Position numbers and translations under genes: made by a program
Assembly (NCBI RefSeq): GCF_902826855.1
Contig: NZ_CADEGK010000004.1
Location: forward strand, 16,872-50,668
Reading direction: 5' to 3'
Length of the DNA stretch: 33,797 nucleotides
Origin: an uncultured Phenylobacterium sp.
GTDB lineage: Bacteria > Pseudomonadota > Alphaproteobacteria > Caulobacterales > Caulobacteraceae
Shown: in pieces, positions 24,385-33,797 of the stretch
How positions within the stretch are numbered: position 1 is the first letter of the stretch
Layout of the letters: every line of letters starts with the position of its first letter
The notes under the pieces: model-generated
Told to the model about the DNA's origin: nothing
Seen by the model: the letters and a program-made list of their open reading frames with translations, nothing else
The model's database searches: none

Positions 24385-25002
24385 TTACGGCCGCTCGAGC
24401 AAGGTGTGGGTGTTGCCACCGGGATCGGTGAACCAGGTCATGATCCCACCCCAGGCCTGTCGCTCCGGCGGCGCGAGGAAGGGCACGCCCGCGGCGCTGA
24501 GCGTCTCATAGGCCGCCGCCAGGTCGGCGACCCGCAGGCTGAGGCCGGTGAAGCGGCCGGCGAGGTTTTCGTGGCCAGGCTCTTCGTCGGGATCGAACAC
24601 CTCCAAGACGATCGTCGGCCCGAAGCCGAGTTCGAAGGTGGCGGTCTGCGCGCTGCGGAACGTGCACTTGAGGCCCAGGGTGTCGCCATAGAAGTCGGCG
24701 CTGGCCTCGAACGCCTCGGCGCGCACCCAGACGCGCTCGCCCATGCCGTTGAAAGTGATGGTCATTGGTTCGTCTCCGGAGAGGGCGGAGATCAGCTTCG
24801 GCCAGCTTTCGAACCCCTGCTCCCGCGCGACCACCAGGAGCGCGTCGGCGAGCTTGAAGGCCTCGCCGTCGACGCCGCCCCGGTAGCGTGGATGCAGGCG
24901 CGCCTCGTGCAACGCGCCGGCATCGCCGGCGCGCACCCGTCTGTGCAACAGCTTGGCGCGTTTTTTGAGGGGATCGATCGCGACGCCCGGGCGGGCGGCC
25001 AT
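24385..25002 (-). CDS. Ankyrin-like N-terminus fused to a VOC (glyoxalase-fold) domain
   Basis: A 205-residue protein. Residues 1 to about 78 have the composition of proteins carrying a degenerate ankyrin-type helical module ('LKKRAKLLHRRVRAGDAGAL', 'LADALLVVAREQGFESWPKL'), a pattern usually found before true ankyrin repeats. From about residue 82 a VOC domain follows: 'FYGDTLGLKCTF', 'SLRVADLAAAYETLSAAGV', 'TWFTDPGGNTHTLLERP', as in bleomycin-resistance/glyoxalase proteins. Metal ligands are not certain. GGAG eight bases before ATG 25002 supports this start. A likely small-molecule binding or isomerase/dioxygenase-type role; substrate unknown. Confidence 0.8.
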   Translation of the reverse strand: MAARPGVAIDPLKKRAKLLHRRVRAGDAGALHEARLHPRYRGGVDGEAFKLADALLVVAREQGFESWPKLISALSGDEPMTITFNGMGERVWVRAEAFEASADFYGDTLGLKCTFRSAQTATFELGFGPTIVLEVFDPDEEPGHENLAGRFTGLSLRVADLAAAYETLSAAGVPFLAPPERQAWGGIMTWFTDPGGNTHTLLERP

Positions 25003-25165
25003 GGCATGTCTCCGTTGATGACGCCCGCGATCCGCACTCGGGCTCAACGAAGATCGGTTTGACGCCGATACATGTCGGGTGGGCGAGCCCTTTCCGCGGA
25101 TCCGGATGCGCCCCTGAGCGCGTGACGAGAGTGTCCGGACCGCGGGTCGGCTGTCAACCGGCGGC

Positions 25166-26293
25166 CTACTCCGCCGCAGCCAGCGCGGCCCGCGGCGCCA
25201 GGAGCGGTTCGAGCAGCTCCGCGGCGAGCCAGCGCACGACGGGGACGGCCACGCCGTCGCCGGCGACGTGCAGGGCGGCGGTGGTGGTCCGCGGCAGCAC
25301 GTAGCTGTCCGGGAGCCCCATGAGCCGAGCGGCCTCGCGCGGCGTCATGAGGCGCGAGCGGACGGCGCCGTCCTCGACCACCACCAGCGACTGGCGCGAA
25401 GATCCACCGCGCGGGGTCCGCAGGCAGCCGGCCAGGCCGTCGAAGCGGACCTCAGCGCGCTGAACCGTGCGGCCGTGCTCGATGCGGGTGCGCCGGAAGA
25501 CGGCGCCGACAGCGCGGCCGGACACCGCCGCAAGTCTGGCGCGGTGCAGCGGCCCCATCAGCCCCAGCAGCCGCGCGGTCTGGGCAGTCGTATGCCAAGC
25601 GACGGCGGCGTCGGGCTCCAACAGGGCGGCCAGGTCGGTGTTGCGGGCCGGCGGACGAGCCAGCCGCCACCAGACCCAATGGGCGGCGCTCTCCAGCGGC
25701 AGCGCTGCGTGGGCGGCGCGCACGGCGCGGCTGTGGAACGGGCTCTCGCCGGTCAGGCCTGGGGGGACCTCCTTCGCGGCGACCACGAACACGCGCGGCC
25801 GCGATTGCGGCAGCACGGTCGCGGCGTCGATCTCCAGAGCGCCGAAGCGGTAACCGCGCCCAGCCAGCGCCGCGCCCAGCGCGGCGAAGTCCGCGCCGCC
25901 GTGCGAGGTGAGGAGGCCGCTGACGTTCTCGATGACGAGGAGGCGCGGGGCTCTGCCGGCGTCGTCCAAGGCCTCGACCAAGCGCCAGAAGCCGAAGAAG
26001 GCGCTCGAGCGCCCGCCCGCCAATCCGGCGCGGCCGCCGGCCAGGCTGAAGTCCTGGCAGGGGCTGGAGGCCCAGGCGAGGTCGGCGCGCCCGGGCAGGT
26101 CGGCCGCCGCCAGCGCCCAGACGTCGCCTTCGTGGAAGTGGGCCGCGGCGTCGGGGAAGTTGGCGCGATAGGCCCGTGCCTTCGCGGGGTCGAAGTCGTT
26201 GGCGAAGGTGCAGGTCCAGCCTTCGCCCAGGCCCAGGCGGGCCATGCCTCCGCCGGCGAAGAATTCGTAGAAGCTGCGGCCGGGCCGACTCAT
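25166..26293 (-). CDS. DNA (cytosine-5) methyltransferase
   Basis: A 375-residue C5-cytosine DNA methyltransferase. Motif I is 'FYEFFAGGGMARLGLGEG' (8-25), motif IV 'SSPCQDFS' with catalytic C79, motif VI 'IENV' (121-124), motif VIII 'QSRPRVFVVA' (163-172), then a target-recognition region, motif IX near 'GSSRQS', and motif X 'GDGVAVPVV'. All expected blocks are in usual order, so it should be active. No restriction endonuclease gene is adjacent, so this is an orphan methyltransferase. Vsr, about 3 kb downstream on the same strand, is the natural repair partner. ATG 26293 lacks a clear ribosome site; an upstream ATG 26341 would add 16 Arg-rich residues. Target sequence unknown. Confidence 0.93.
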   Translation of the reverse strand: MSRPGRSFYEFFAGGGMARLGLGEGWTCTFANDFDPAKARAYRANFPDAAAHFHEGDVWALAAADLPGRADLAWASSPCQDFSLAGGRAGLAGGRSSAFFGFWRLVEALDDAGRAPRLLVIENVSGLLTSHGGADFAALGAALAGRGYRFGALEIDAATVLPQSRPRVFVVAAKEVPPGLTGESPFHSRAVRAAHAALPLESAAHWVWWRLARPPARNTDLAALLEPDAAVAWHTTAQTARLLGLMGPLHRARLAAVSGRAVGAVFRRTRIEHGRTVQRAEVRFDGLAGCLRTPRGGSSRQSLVVVEDGAVRSRLMTPREAARLMGLPDSYVLPRTTTAALHVAGDGVAVPVVRWLAAELLEPLLAPRAALAAAE

Positions 26294-26374
26294 GGGGCGG
26301 GAGACTAGCCTGCGTCGCGGGGATCGAAAGCGCCGCGCCATGGACGCGACAGCGGTTTGGTCCATGATCGGGCC

Positions 26375-26818
26375 ATGCAGCGCTTCGCAGTCGTCCTCGT
26401 CCTCATCGCCCTCGCCGGATGCCAGTCGGAGAAGCCGGCGGCGCCGCAGCCGCCGCAGGCGTCCGTCGAGCCGACGGGGCCCGCCACGCGCTCGGACTTC
26501 AGCCAGCCGATGACCGCGCGTGGCAACGAGCCATTCTGGGCGCTGACCATCGACGGAACGCACCTGAAGCTGAGCCGCCCCGACCACCCGGACCTTCCCG
26601 CCGAGGCGCCCGGCGCGGTGATCACGCCCGGCCAGGCGAGTTGGACGGCCAAGGCCGCCGACGGGCAGGACATCAAGCTCACCCTCTACGTCAGCGACTG
26701 CTCCGACGGGATGAGCGACCGCCAGTACCCGATGACGGCGGAGGTGGCGCTGCTGAACGAGACCCTGCGCGGCTGCGCGGACCAGACGGCGAGGCTGAAG
26801 GCCAATCCGGGCGGCTAG
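26375..26818 (+). CDS. COG3650-like lipoprotein
   Basis: A 147-residue predicted lipoprotein: short signal with lipobox LAGC (C16), a Pro/Ala-rich linker, then a domain with 'ARGNEPFWALTIDG' and 'DCSDGMSDRQYPMTA', ending 'ETLRGCA'. These motifs mark an uncharacterised bacterial envelope family (COG3650-like); the two mature cysteines likely form a disulfide. ATG 26375 is chosen so that the signal begins directly; the ribosome site is weak. It is divergent from the methyltransferase gene (81 bases). Function unknown. Confidence 0.82.
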   Translation: MQRFAVVLVLIALAGCQSEKPAAPQPPQASVEPTGPATRSDFSQPMTARGNEPFWALTIDGTHLKLSRPDHPDLPAEAPGAVITPGQASWTAKAADGQDIKLTLYVSDCSDGMSDRQYPMTAEVALLNETLRGCADQTARLKANPGG

Positions 26819-26934
26819 GTCGGCGGACAATCGGCCCCCTCACGTCGGGAATCCCGCGCCGCCTCTTGCTCCCAGCCCGCCCAAGGCGGAAACTGACGAA
26901 AACGCGGTACGCGGAAGAGCCCCGGGAGGCCCAT

Positions 26935-28683
<1,749 letters not shown>

Positions 28684-28688
28684 ACGCC

Positions 28689-29729
28689 GTGACCGCCATC
28701 GCTCCAGACTTCACGCCCGAGGTCCTGGAGGCCGCGTGCGAGTGGACGGCCGCGGACGTGGCCGATCCGGAAGCATGGACCGAACACCTCTCGTCCGCCG
28801 AGACGGACGAGTTGGAAGCGGCGGTGGCGCATGCCTTCTCGGTCTCCGACGACTTCCTGGCGATCGGCAAGGCGGACTTCCCGCTGCCGACGCTGGGCGC
28901 GCGGCTGAAGGGGATCGAGCGGGAACTGATCGACGGTCGCGGCTTTGTGCGCCTGCGTGGCCTGCCTCGCGCCCGATGGACCAACGACCAGATGAGCATG
29001 GCCTATTGGGGGATCGGCGCGCACCTCGGCCGGCCGTGGCCGCAGAACGCCAAGGGCCACCTGCTGGGCGACGTCACCGACCACGGCAAGGACCCGAGCG
29101 ATCCGACGGTGCGCGGCAACGAGATCGGGCTCACCGGCCTCGACTTCCATTGCGACGGCTCGGACCTAGTGGGGCTCATGTGCCTCCAGACCGGCGTCTC
29201 CGGCGGGTTGTCGGCGGTGTGCAACTCGGTCGCCCTGCACAACCGCCTGGTTCGCGAACGGCCCGACCTGGCCGCCGAGCTCTACAAGCCGCAGCCGTTC
29301 GACTATCGGGGCGAGCAGGCGCCCGGGAAGCCGGGCTGGTACCTGATGCCGGTGTTCACGCGCCACGCCGGACGGCTCTACACGCGGCTGATCCGTCCCT
29401 ATGTGCTGGCTTCCCAGCGCCACGCCGACGCGCCGCGCCTCACCGCCAAGGCCATCGAGGCCCTGGCGTGGATGCAGGCGACGGCGGAGGGCGGCGACTA
29501 TTCCGTGCTGATGGACTTCCAGCCCGGCGACATGCAGTTCATCAACAACTACCACGTGCTCCATGGCCGCACGGCCTATGAGGACGATCGCGCCGCCGGC
29601 AAAGTCCGGCACCTGAAACGCCTGTGGCTGGAGACCGAAGTGCTGACCGATCGCCCCCATCAATTCGTGAACCGGGTCGGCGACGGCTATTGGTCGCGCA
29701 AACTCACCATAAGCCGGATGGACGCCTGA
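28689..29729 (+). CDS. TauD/TfdA-family Fe(II)/2-oxoglutarate dioxygenase
   Basis: A 346-residue oxygenase of the TauD/TfdA clan. The iron triad is H154-x-D156 ('DFHCDGSD') with the distal histidine in 'NNYHVLHGR' (H292), and R311 in 'LKRLWL' is the probable 2-oxoglutarate arginine. Start GTG 28689 has GGAG eight bases upstream, overlapping the stop of the amidohydrolase gene; no ATG suits. Its stop overlaps the next start (TGATG). TauD-type enzymes hydroxylate small molecules, often releasing sulfite, an aldehyde or an amine. Context suggests it modifies the product or side chain of the amidohydrolase substrate. Confidence 0.87.
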   Translation: MTAIAPDFTPEVLEAACEWTAADVADPEAWTEHLSSAETDELEAAVAHAFSVSDDFLAIGKADFPLPTLGARLKGIERELIDGRGFVRLRGLPRARWTNDQMSMAYWGIGAHLGRPWPQNAKGHLLGDVTDHGKDPSDPTVRGNEIGLTGLDFHCDGSDLVGLMCLQTGVSGGLSAVCNSVALHNRLVRERPDLAAELYKPQPFDYRGEQAPGKPGWYLMPVFTRHAGRLYTRLIRPYVLASQRHADAPRLTAKAIEALAWMQATAEGGDYSVLMDFQPGDMQFINNYHVLHGRTAYEDDRAAGKVRHLKRLWLETEVLTDRPHQFVNRVGDGYWSRKLTISRMDA

Positions 29730-30481
29730 TGGCCGTCGTCGAACGCACCGACAAGGACGGGGCCGCGACCCTGATCCTAAACCGCCCCGACAAGCTGAAT
29801 GCGCTTAACGTCGAGATGTTCGTCGAGTTGGACGCCCACGTGAAAGCCATCGCGGCGGCGACCGACAAGGTGGGCCTGGTGATCGTTCGGGGGGCCGGGC
29901 GCTGCTTCTCCGCGGGCCACGACCTCTCCGACATCGCCGCCGGCGAGAAGCTGCCGGAGCCGTTCTACCAGTCGAAGGTGATCGAGCGGCTGGCCGGCCT
30001 GCCGCAGCCGGTGATCAGCGCCGTGCACGGCCACTGCTACACCGGCGCCCTGGAGCTGGCGCTGGCCGGCGACATCGTCTTCGCCGCCGAAGGCGCGCGG
30101 ATGGCGGACACCCACGCCAAGTGGGCGCTGACGCCGGTCTGGGGCATGAGCCAGCGCTTGCCGCGCCGGGTCGGGACCTATCGGGCGCGGGAGATGATGT
30201 TCACCTGCCGCACCATCCAGGGGCCGGAGGCGGCGTCCATTGGCCTGGCGGATTTCTGCGTCCCGGACGCCGAGTTCGACGCGCGACTGGACAAGCTGGC
30301 GGCCGACATCCTGGCCAACTCCTGGTTCAGCCACCGGGCCAACAAGGCCCTGGTGACCGACACGGATGGCATGACGCAATCCCAGGGGCTGGCGCACGAG
30401 ATCTTCCGCGGGCAAGGTCGCGGCCCGGACATGGAAGCGCGGATCGCCGGCTTCCAGAACAAGACGGTCAAGCAAGCCTGA
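29729..30481 (+). CDS. Enoyl-CoA hydratase/isomerase-family protein
   Basis: A 250-residue crotonase-fold protein, third gene of the amidohydrolase unit with its ATG inside the preceding stop (TGATG). The oxyanion loops are 'GRCFSAGHDLSD' and 'VHGHCYTGALELALAGD'; E109 matches the first catalytic glutamate of hydratases. At the second glutamate position an 'ADTHAKWALTP' segment places His (H129), so the enzyme belongs to a variant subgroup and may not be a standard 2-enoyl-CoA hydratase. It could act as hydratase, isomerase or hydrolase on an acyl-CoA made by the pathway. A small exported protein gene follows by 11 bases. Confidence 0.87.
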   Translation: MAVVERTDKDGAATLILNRPDKLNALNVEMFVELDAHVKAIAAATDKVGLVIVRGAGRCFSAGHDLSDIAAGEKLPEPFYQSKVIERLAGLPQPVISAVHGHCYTGALELALAGDIVFAAEGARMADTHAKWALTPVWGMSQRLPRRVGTYRAREMMFTCRTIQGPEAASIGLADFCVPDAEFDARLDKLAADILANSWFSHRANKALVTDTDGMTQSQGLAHEIFRGQGRGPDMEARIAGFQNKTVKQA

Positions 30482-30492
30482 GGGGGCATCCT

Positions 30493-30822
30493 ATGCGCAA
30501 ATTCCTTATCGTCACCGCAGCCGTCAGCCTGGTGGCCGCCGCCGCGCCGGCCGTCGCCGGCACTCTCGACGAGGTCGTCAAGCACGGCATAGTCCTCACC
30601 ATCGAGGGCAACGACATCGACGTCACCTACACGCCTGACGGCAAGTTCACGGCGATGGACGGCCAGGTGACAGGCGAGTGGAAGATCAAGGGCGAGGAGC
30701 TCTGCACGACCTCCAACTTCGACCCCAGCGAGTCGTGTGTCGCGTACCCGGCCGACAAGAAGTCGGGCGACGCCTTCGAGGTGACCTCCCCGATGGGTAC
30801 GGCGAACGTCAAGATCAAATAG
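30493..30822 (+). CDS. Small exported protein of unknown function
   Basis: A 109-residue protein with a signal peptide (about 1-22, ending 'APAVAG'). The mature part is a small beta-rich domain ('VLTIEGNDIDVTYTPDGKFT', 'GEWKIKGEELCTTS', 'PSESCVAYPADKKSGD') with two cysteines that likely pair. GAGGGGG six bases before ATG 30493 is a strong ribosome site. It follows the hydratase gene by 11 bases and may be cotranscribed. I do not recognise a named family. Similar small Caulobacterales proteins of the periplasm are usually annotated as hypothetical. Confidence 0.75.
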   Translation: MRKFLIVTAAVSLVAAAAPAVAGTLDEVVKHGIVLTIEGNDIDVTYTPDGKFTAMDGQVTGEWKIKGEELCTTSNFDPSESCVAYPADKKSGDAFEVTSPMGTANVKIK

Positions 30823-30894
30823 GCGCGACCGTAACGTGGTTCCTCAACCGGATAGAAACTGACGGCGGCGTACGGAGAACCTCAGCGAGGTTCC

Positions 30895-31359
30895 ATGACC
30901 GAGATTTCCGGCAGCCGTACGCTGCACCGCCTGATCTACACGAGCCGCGTCGCGATCCCGACGCCAGACCTCGACCATGAGATCGGCGGGATCATCCGCG
31001 CCTCGATCCGCAACAATCGCCAGGTCGGCGTCACCGGCCTCCTGCTGGTGCACGAGGACCACTTCGTCCAGGCCCTGGAAGGCGCCGCCGAGGTGGTGAT
31101 GACCACCTACCGGCGCATTCTGGACGACCCGCGGCACGAGCAGTCCAAGGTGCTGAGCGCCGGACCCGCCACGGAGCGGGAGTTCGGCGACTGGAACATG
31201 TGCGCGCGGCGGATGACCCCGGGCGACGACGCCATCCTGGACGCTCTGGACGCGCGGAAGGTCTTCGCGCCCGCCACGTTCTCCGGCAAGGCGGCGCTAC
31301 GCCTTTTGACAGCGGTGCGCGGCATCCAGGCGCGCACGCATCGGGCCGCCCTGATCTAA
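30895..31359 (+). CDS. Short BLUF-domain blue-light photoreceptor
   Basis: A 154-residue protein made of one BLUF domain (about 8-105) and a C-terminal helical extension. Residues needed for flavin photochemistry are present: Y15 ('LIYTSR'), N41 in 'NNRQVGVTGLLL', Q59 in 'FVQALEG', and W100 and M102 in 'GDWNM', aligning with Tyr21, Asn45, Gln63, Trp104 and Met106 of AppA. It binds FAD non-covalently and changes hydrogen bonding on blue light. As a short BLUF protein it has no effector domain and presumably acts through a partner. It sits alone between the small exported protein and recQ, and no obvious partner (EAL, cyclase or regulator) is adjacent. Confidence 0.92.
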   Translation: MTEISGSRTLHRLIYTSRVAIPTPDLDHEIGGIIRASIRNNRQVGVTGLLLVHEDHFVQALEGAAEVVMTTYRRILDDPRHEQSKVLSAGPATEREFGDWNMCARRMTPGDDAILDALDARKVFAPATFSGKAALRLLTAVRGIQARTHRAALI

Positions 31360-31416
31360 GGGGAATAACCAGAACGCTGCATGGCGCTCGGCGCGAGTCG
31401 GCGGCATAACAGGGCG

Positions 31417-33264
<1,848 letters not shown>

Positions 33265-33797
33265 CTAGAACTTCGCCTTCACCTCGAGCCCCAGGGTCCG
33301 CGGATCGTTCACGAAGCCGGTGAGGTTGTTGAAGTCGATGCCGCCTTCCAGGCTGCGGTCGCTCAGGATGTTGCGGCCGAAGGCGGCGATCTCCCAGGCC
33401 TCGCCGGGGGCGCGGTAGCCGAACCGCAAGCCGCCTTCCAGCAGCTTGTCATCGCTGAACTCGGCCGAGCGGGAGAGGAAGAAGTTGATCTTAGAGCGAT
33501 AGGCCCAGTCGGTGAACACGAAGATCTCGCCCTCGCCGAATTCCCACGAATAGCCGGCGGTGACGTTGGCGATCCACCTGGGCGCGTTGGGCAAGCTGTT
33601 GCCGTCGATCCGCACGGTTCCGGCGATCGGGCCGGCGGGGTCGAGGACGGTGCAGCCGCCGCCACAGGGCTGGGTGAACAGGTTCGGGTCCTGCAACTCG
33701 GTGTGGTTGTACGACAGTCCGGCGGTCAGCAGCAGGCGGTCCACGGGCTCGGCCTCGGCGTTGAACTCGAAGCCGTGGCCGGTCGCCTTGTCGGCGT
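33265..33797 (-). CDS. TonB-dependent receptor, C-terminal part (cut by window edge)
   Basis: The last 176 residues or so of an outer-membrane beta-barrel receptor; the 5' end lies beyond the window. The frame runs open to the edge ('ATGHGFEFNAEA', then 'DRLLLTAGLSYNHTEL'). Alternating strands with aromatic girdles ('IANVTAGYSWEFGEGEIFVF', 'EIAAFGRNILSDRSLEGGI') and the C-terminal end 'RTLGLEVKAKF' with final Phe are the barrel signature recognised by BamA. A 'CGGGC' pair likely forms a disulfide in a surface loop. Substrate cannot be predicted from this part. Confidence 0.88.
   Translation of the reverse strand, partial: ADKATGHGFEFNAEAEPVDRLLLTAGLSYNHTELQDPNLFTQPCGGGCTVLDPAGPIAGTVRIDGNSLPNAPRWIANVTAGYSWEFGEGEIFVFTDWAYRSKINFFLSRSAEFSDDKLLEGGLRFGYRAPGEAWEIAAFGRNILSDRSLEGGIDFNNLTGFVNDPRTLGLEVKAKF

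Overview
The window reads as a high-GC alphaproteobacterial chromosome segment, most likely Caulobacterales (Caulobacter/Phenylobacterium-like). The basis is the overall composition, a class I (archaeal-type) lysyl-tRNA synthetase, a MerR regulator with a fatty-acid/branched-chain-type operator, several acyl-CoA enzymes, and a TonB-dependent receptor. This placement is inference; no rRNA or other marker gene is present. I saw no tRNA, rRNA, insertion sequence, CRISPR array or prophage. Gene density is high and only one gap exceeds 300 bp (3598-3989).

Layout. 27-3597 (minus): ydbH-ynbE-ydbL-like operon (AsmA-like envelope protein, small lipoprotein, DUF1318 protein). 3990-6071 (plus): bifunctional FadB/FadJ-type beta-oxidation enzyme ending in a strong hairpin. 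6194-8254 (plus): PQQ quinohemoprotein alcohol dehydrogenase with a predicted lipoprotein signal and an extra Asp typical of lanthanide-dependent enzymes. 8291-9301 (minus): a DNA-ligase-associated exonuclease without its usual partners. 9389-10244 (plus): two tandem hotdog thioesterases. 10252-11922 (minus): a two-gene unit, a His/Cys protein resembling clan CD cysteine peptidases (DUF6345-like) followed by a frameshifted protein with a PepSY/FTP-propeptide-like segment. 12119-14643 (minus): PhoD phosphatase translationally coupled to a PhnD-like binding lipoprotein. 14764-17154 (plus): class I LysRS and a stand-alone GAF protein. 17337-20090 (plus): MerR regulator, acyl-CoA dehydrogenase and OsmC protein in one operon behind a recognisable operator region.

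20180-21687 (plus): small envelope proteins and an unknown protein. 21670-24276 (minus): cysK, FAD monooxygenase and a Vsr mismatch endonuclease in a tight operon, then an ankyrin-like/VOC fusion (24385-25002) and a C5-cytosine methyltransferase (25166-26293), all on the minus strand. 26375-26818 (plus): a lipoprotein. 26935-30822 (plus): an amidohydrolase (D-aminoacylase family), a TauD/TfdA oxygenase and an enoyl-CoA hydratase, closely packed or overlapping, then a small secreted protein. 30895-31359: a short BLUF blue-light sensor. 31417-33264: RecQ. 33265-33797 (minus): the C-terminal end of a TonB-dependent receptor running off the window.

Most of the window is housekeeping or catabolic. 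The least explained parts are the peptidase-like/propeptide-like pair, the DxD quinoprotein, the complementary hotdog pair, the Vsr/methyltransferase neighbourhood, and the amidohydrolase-oxygenase-hydratase triad. All functional statements come from motif recognition by eye; no database search was run.
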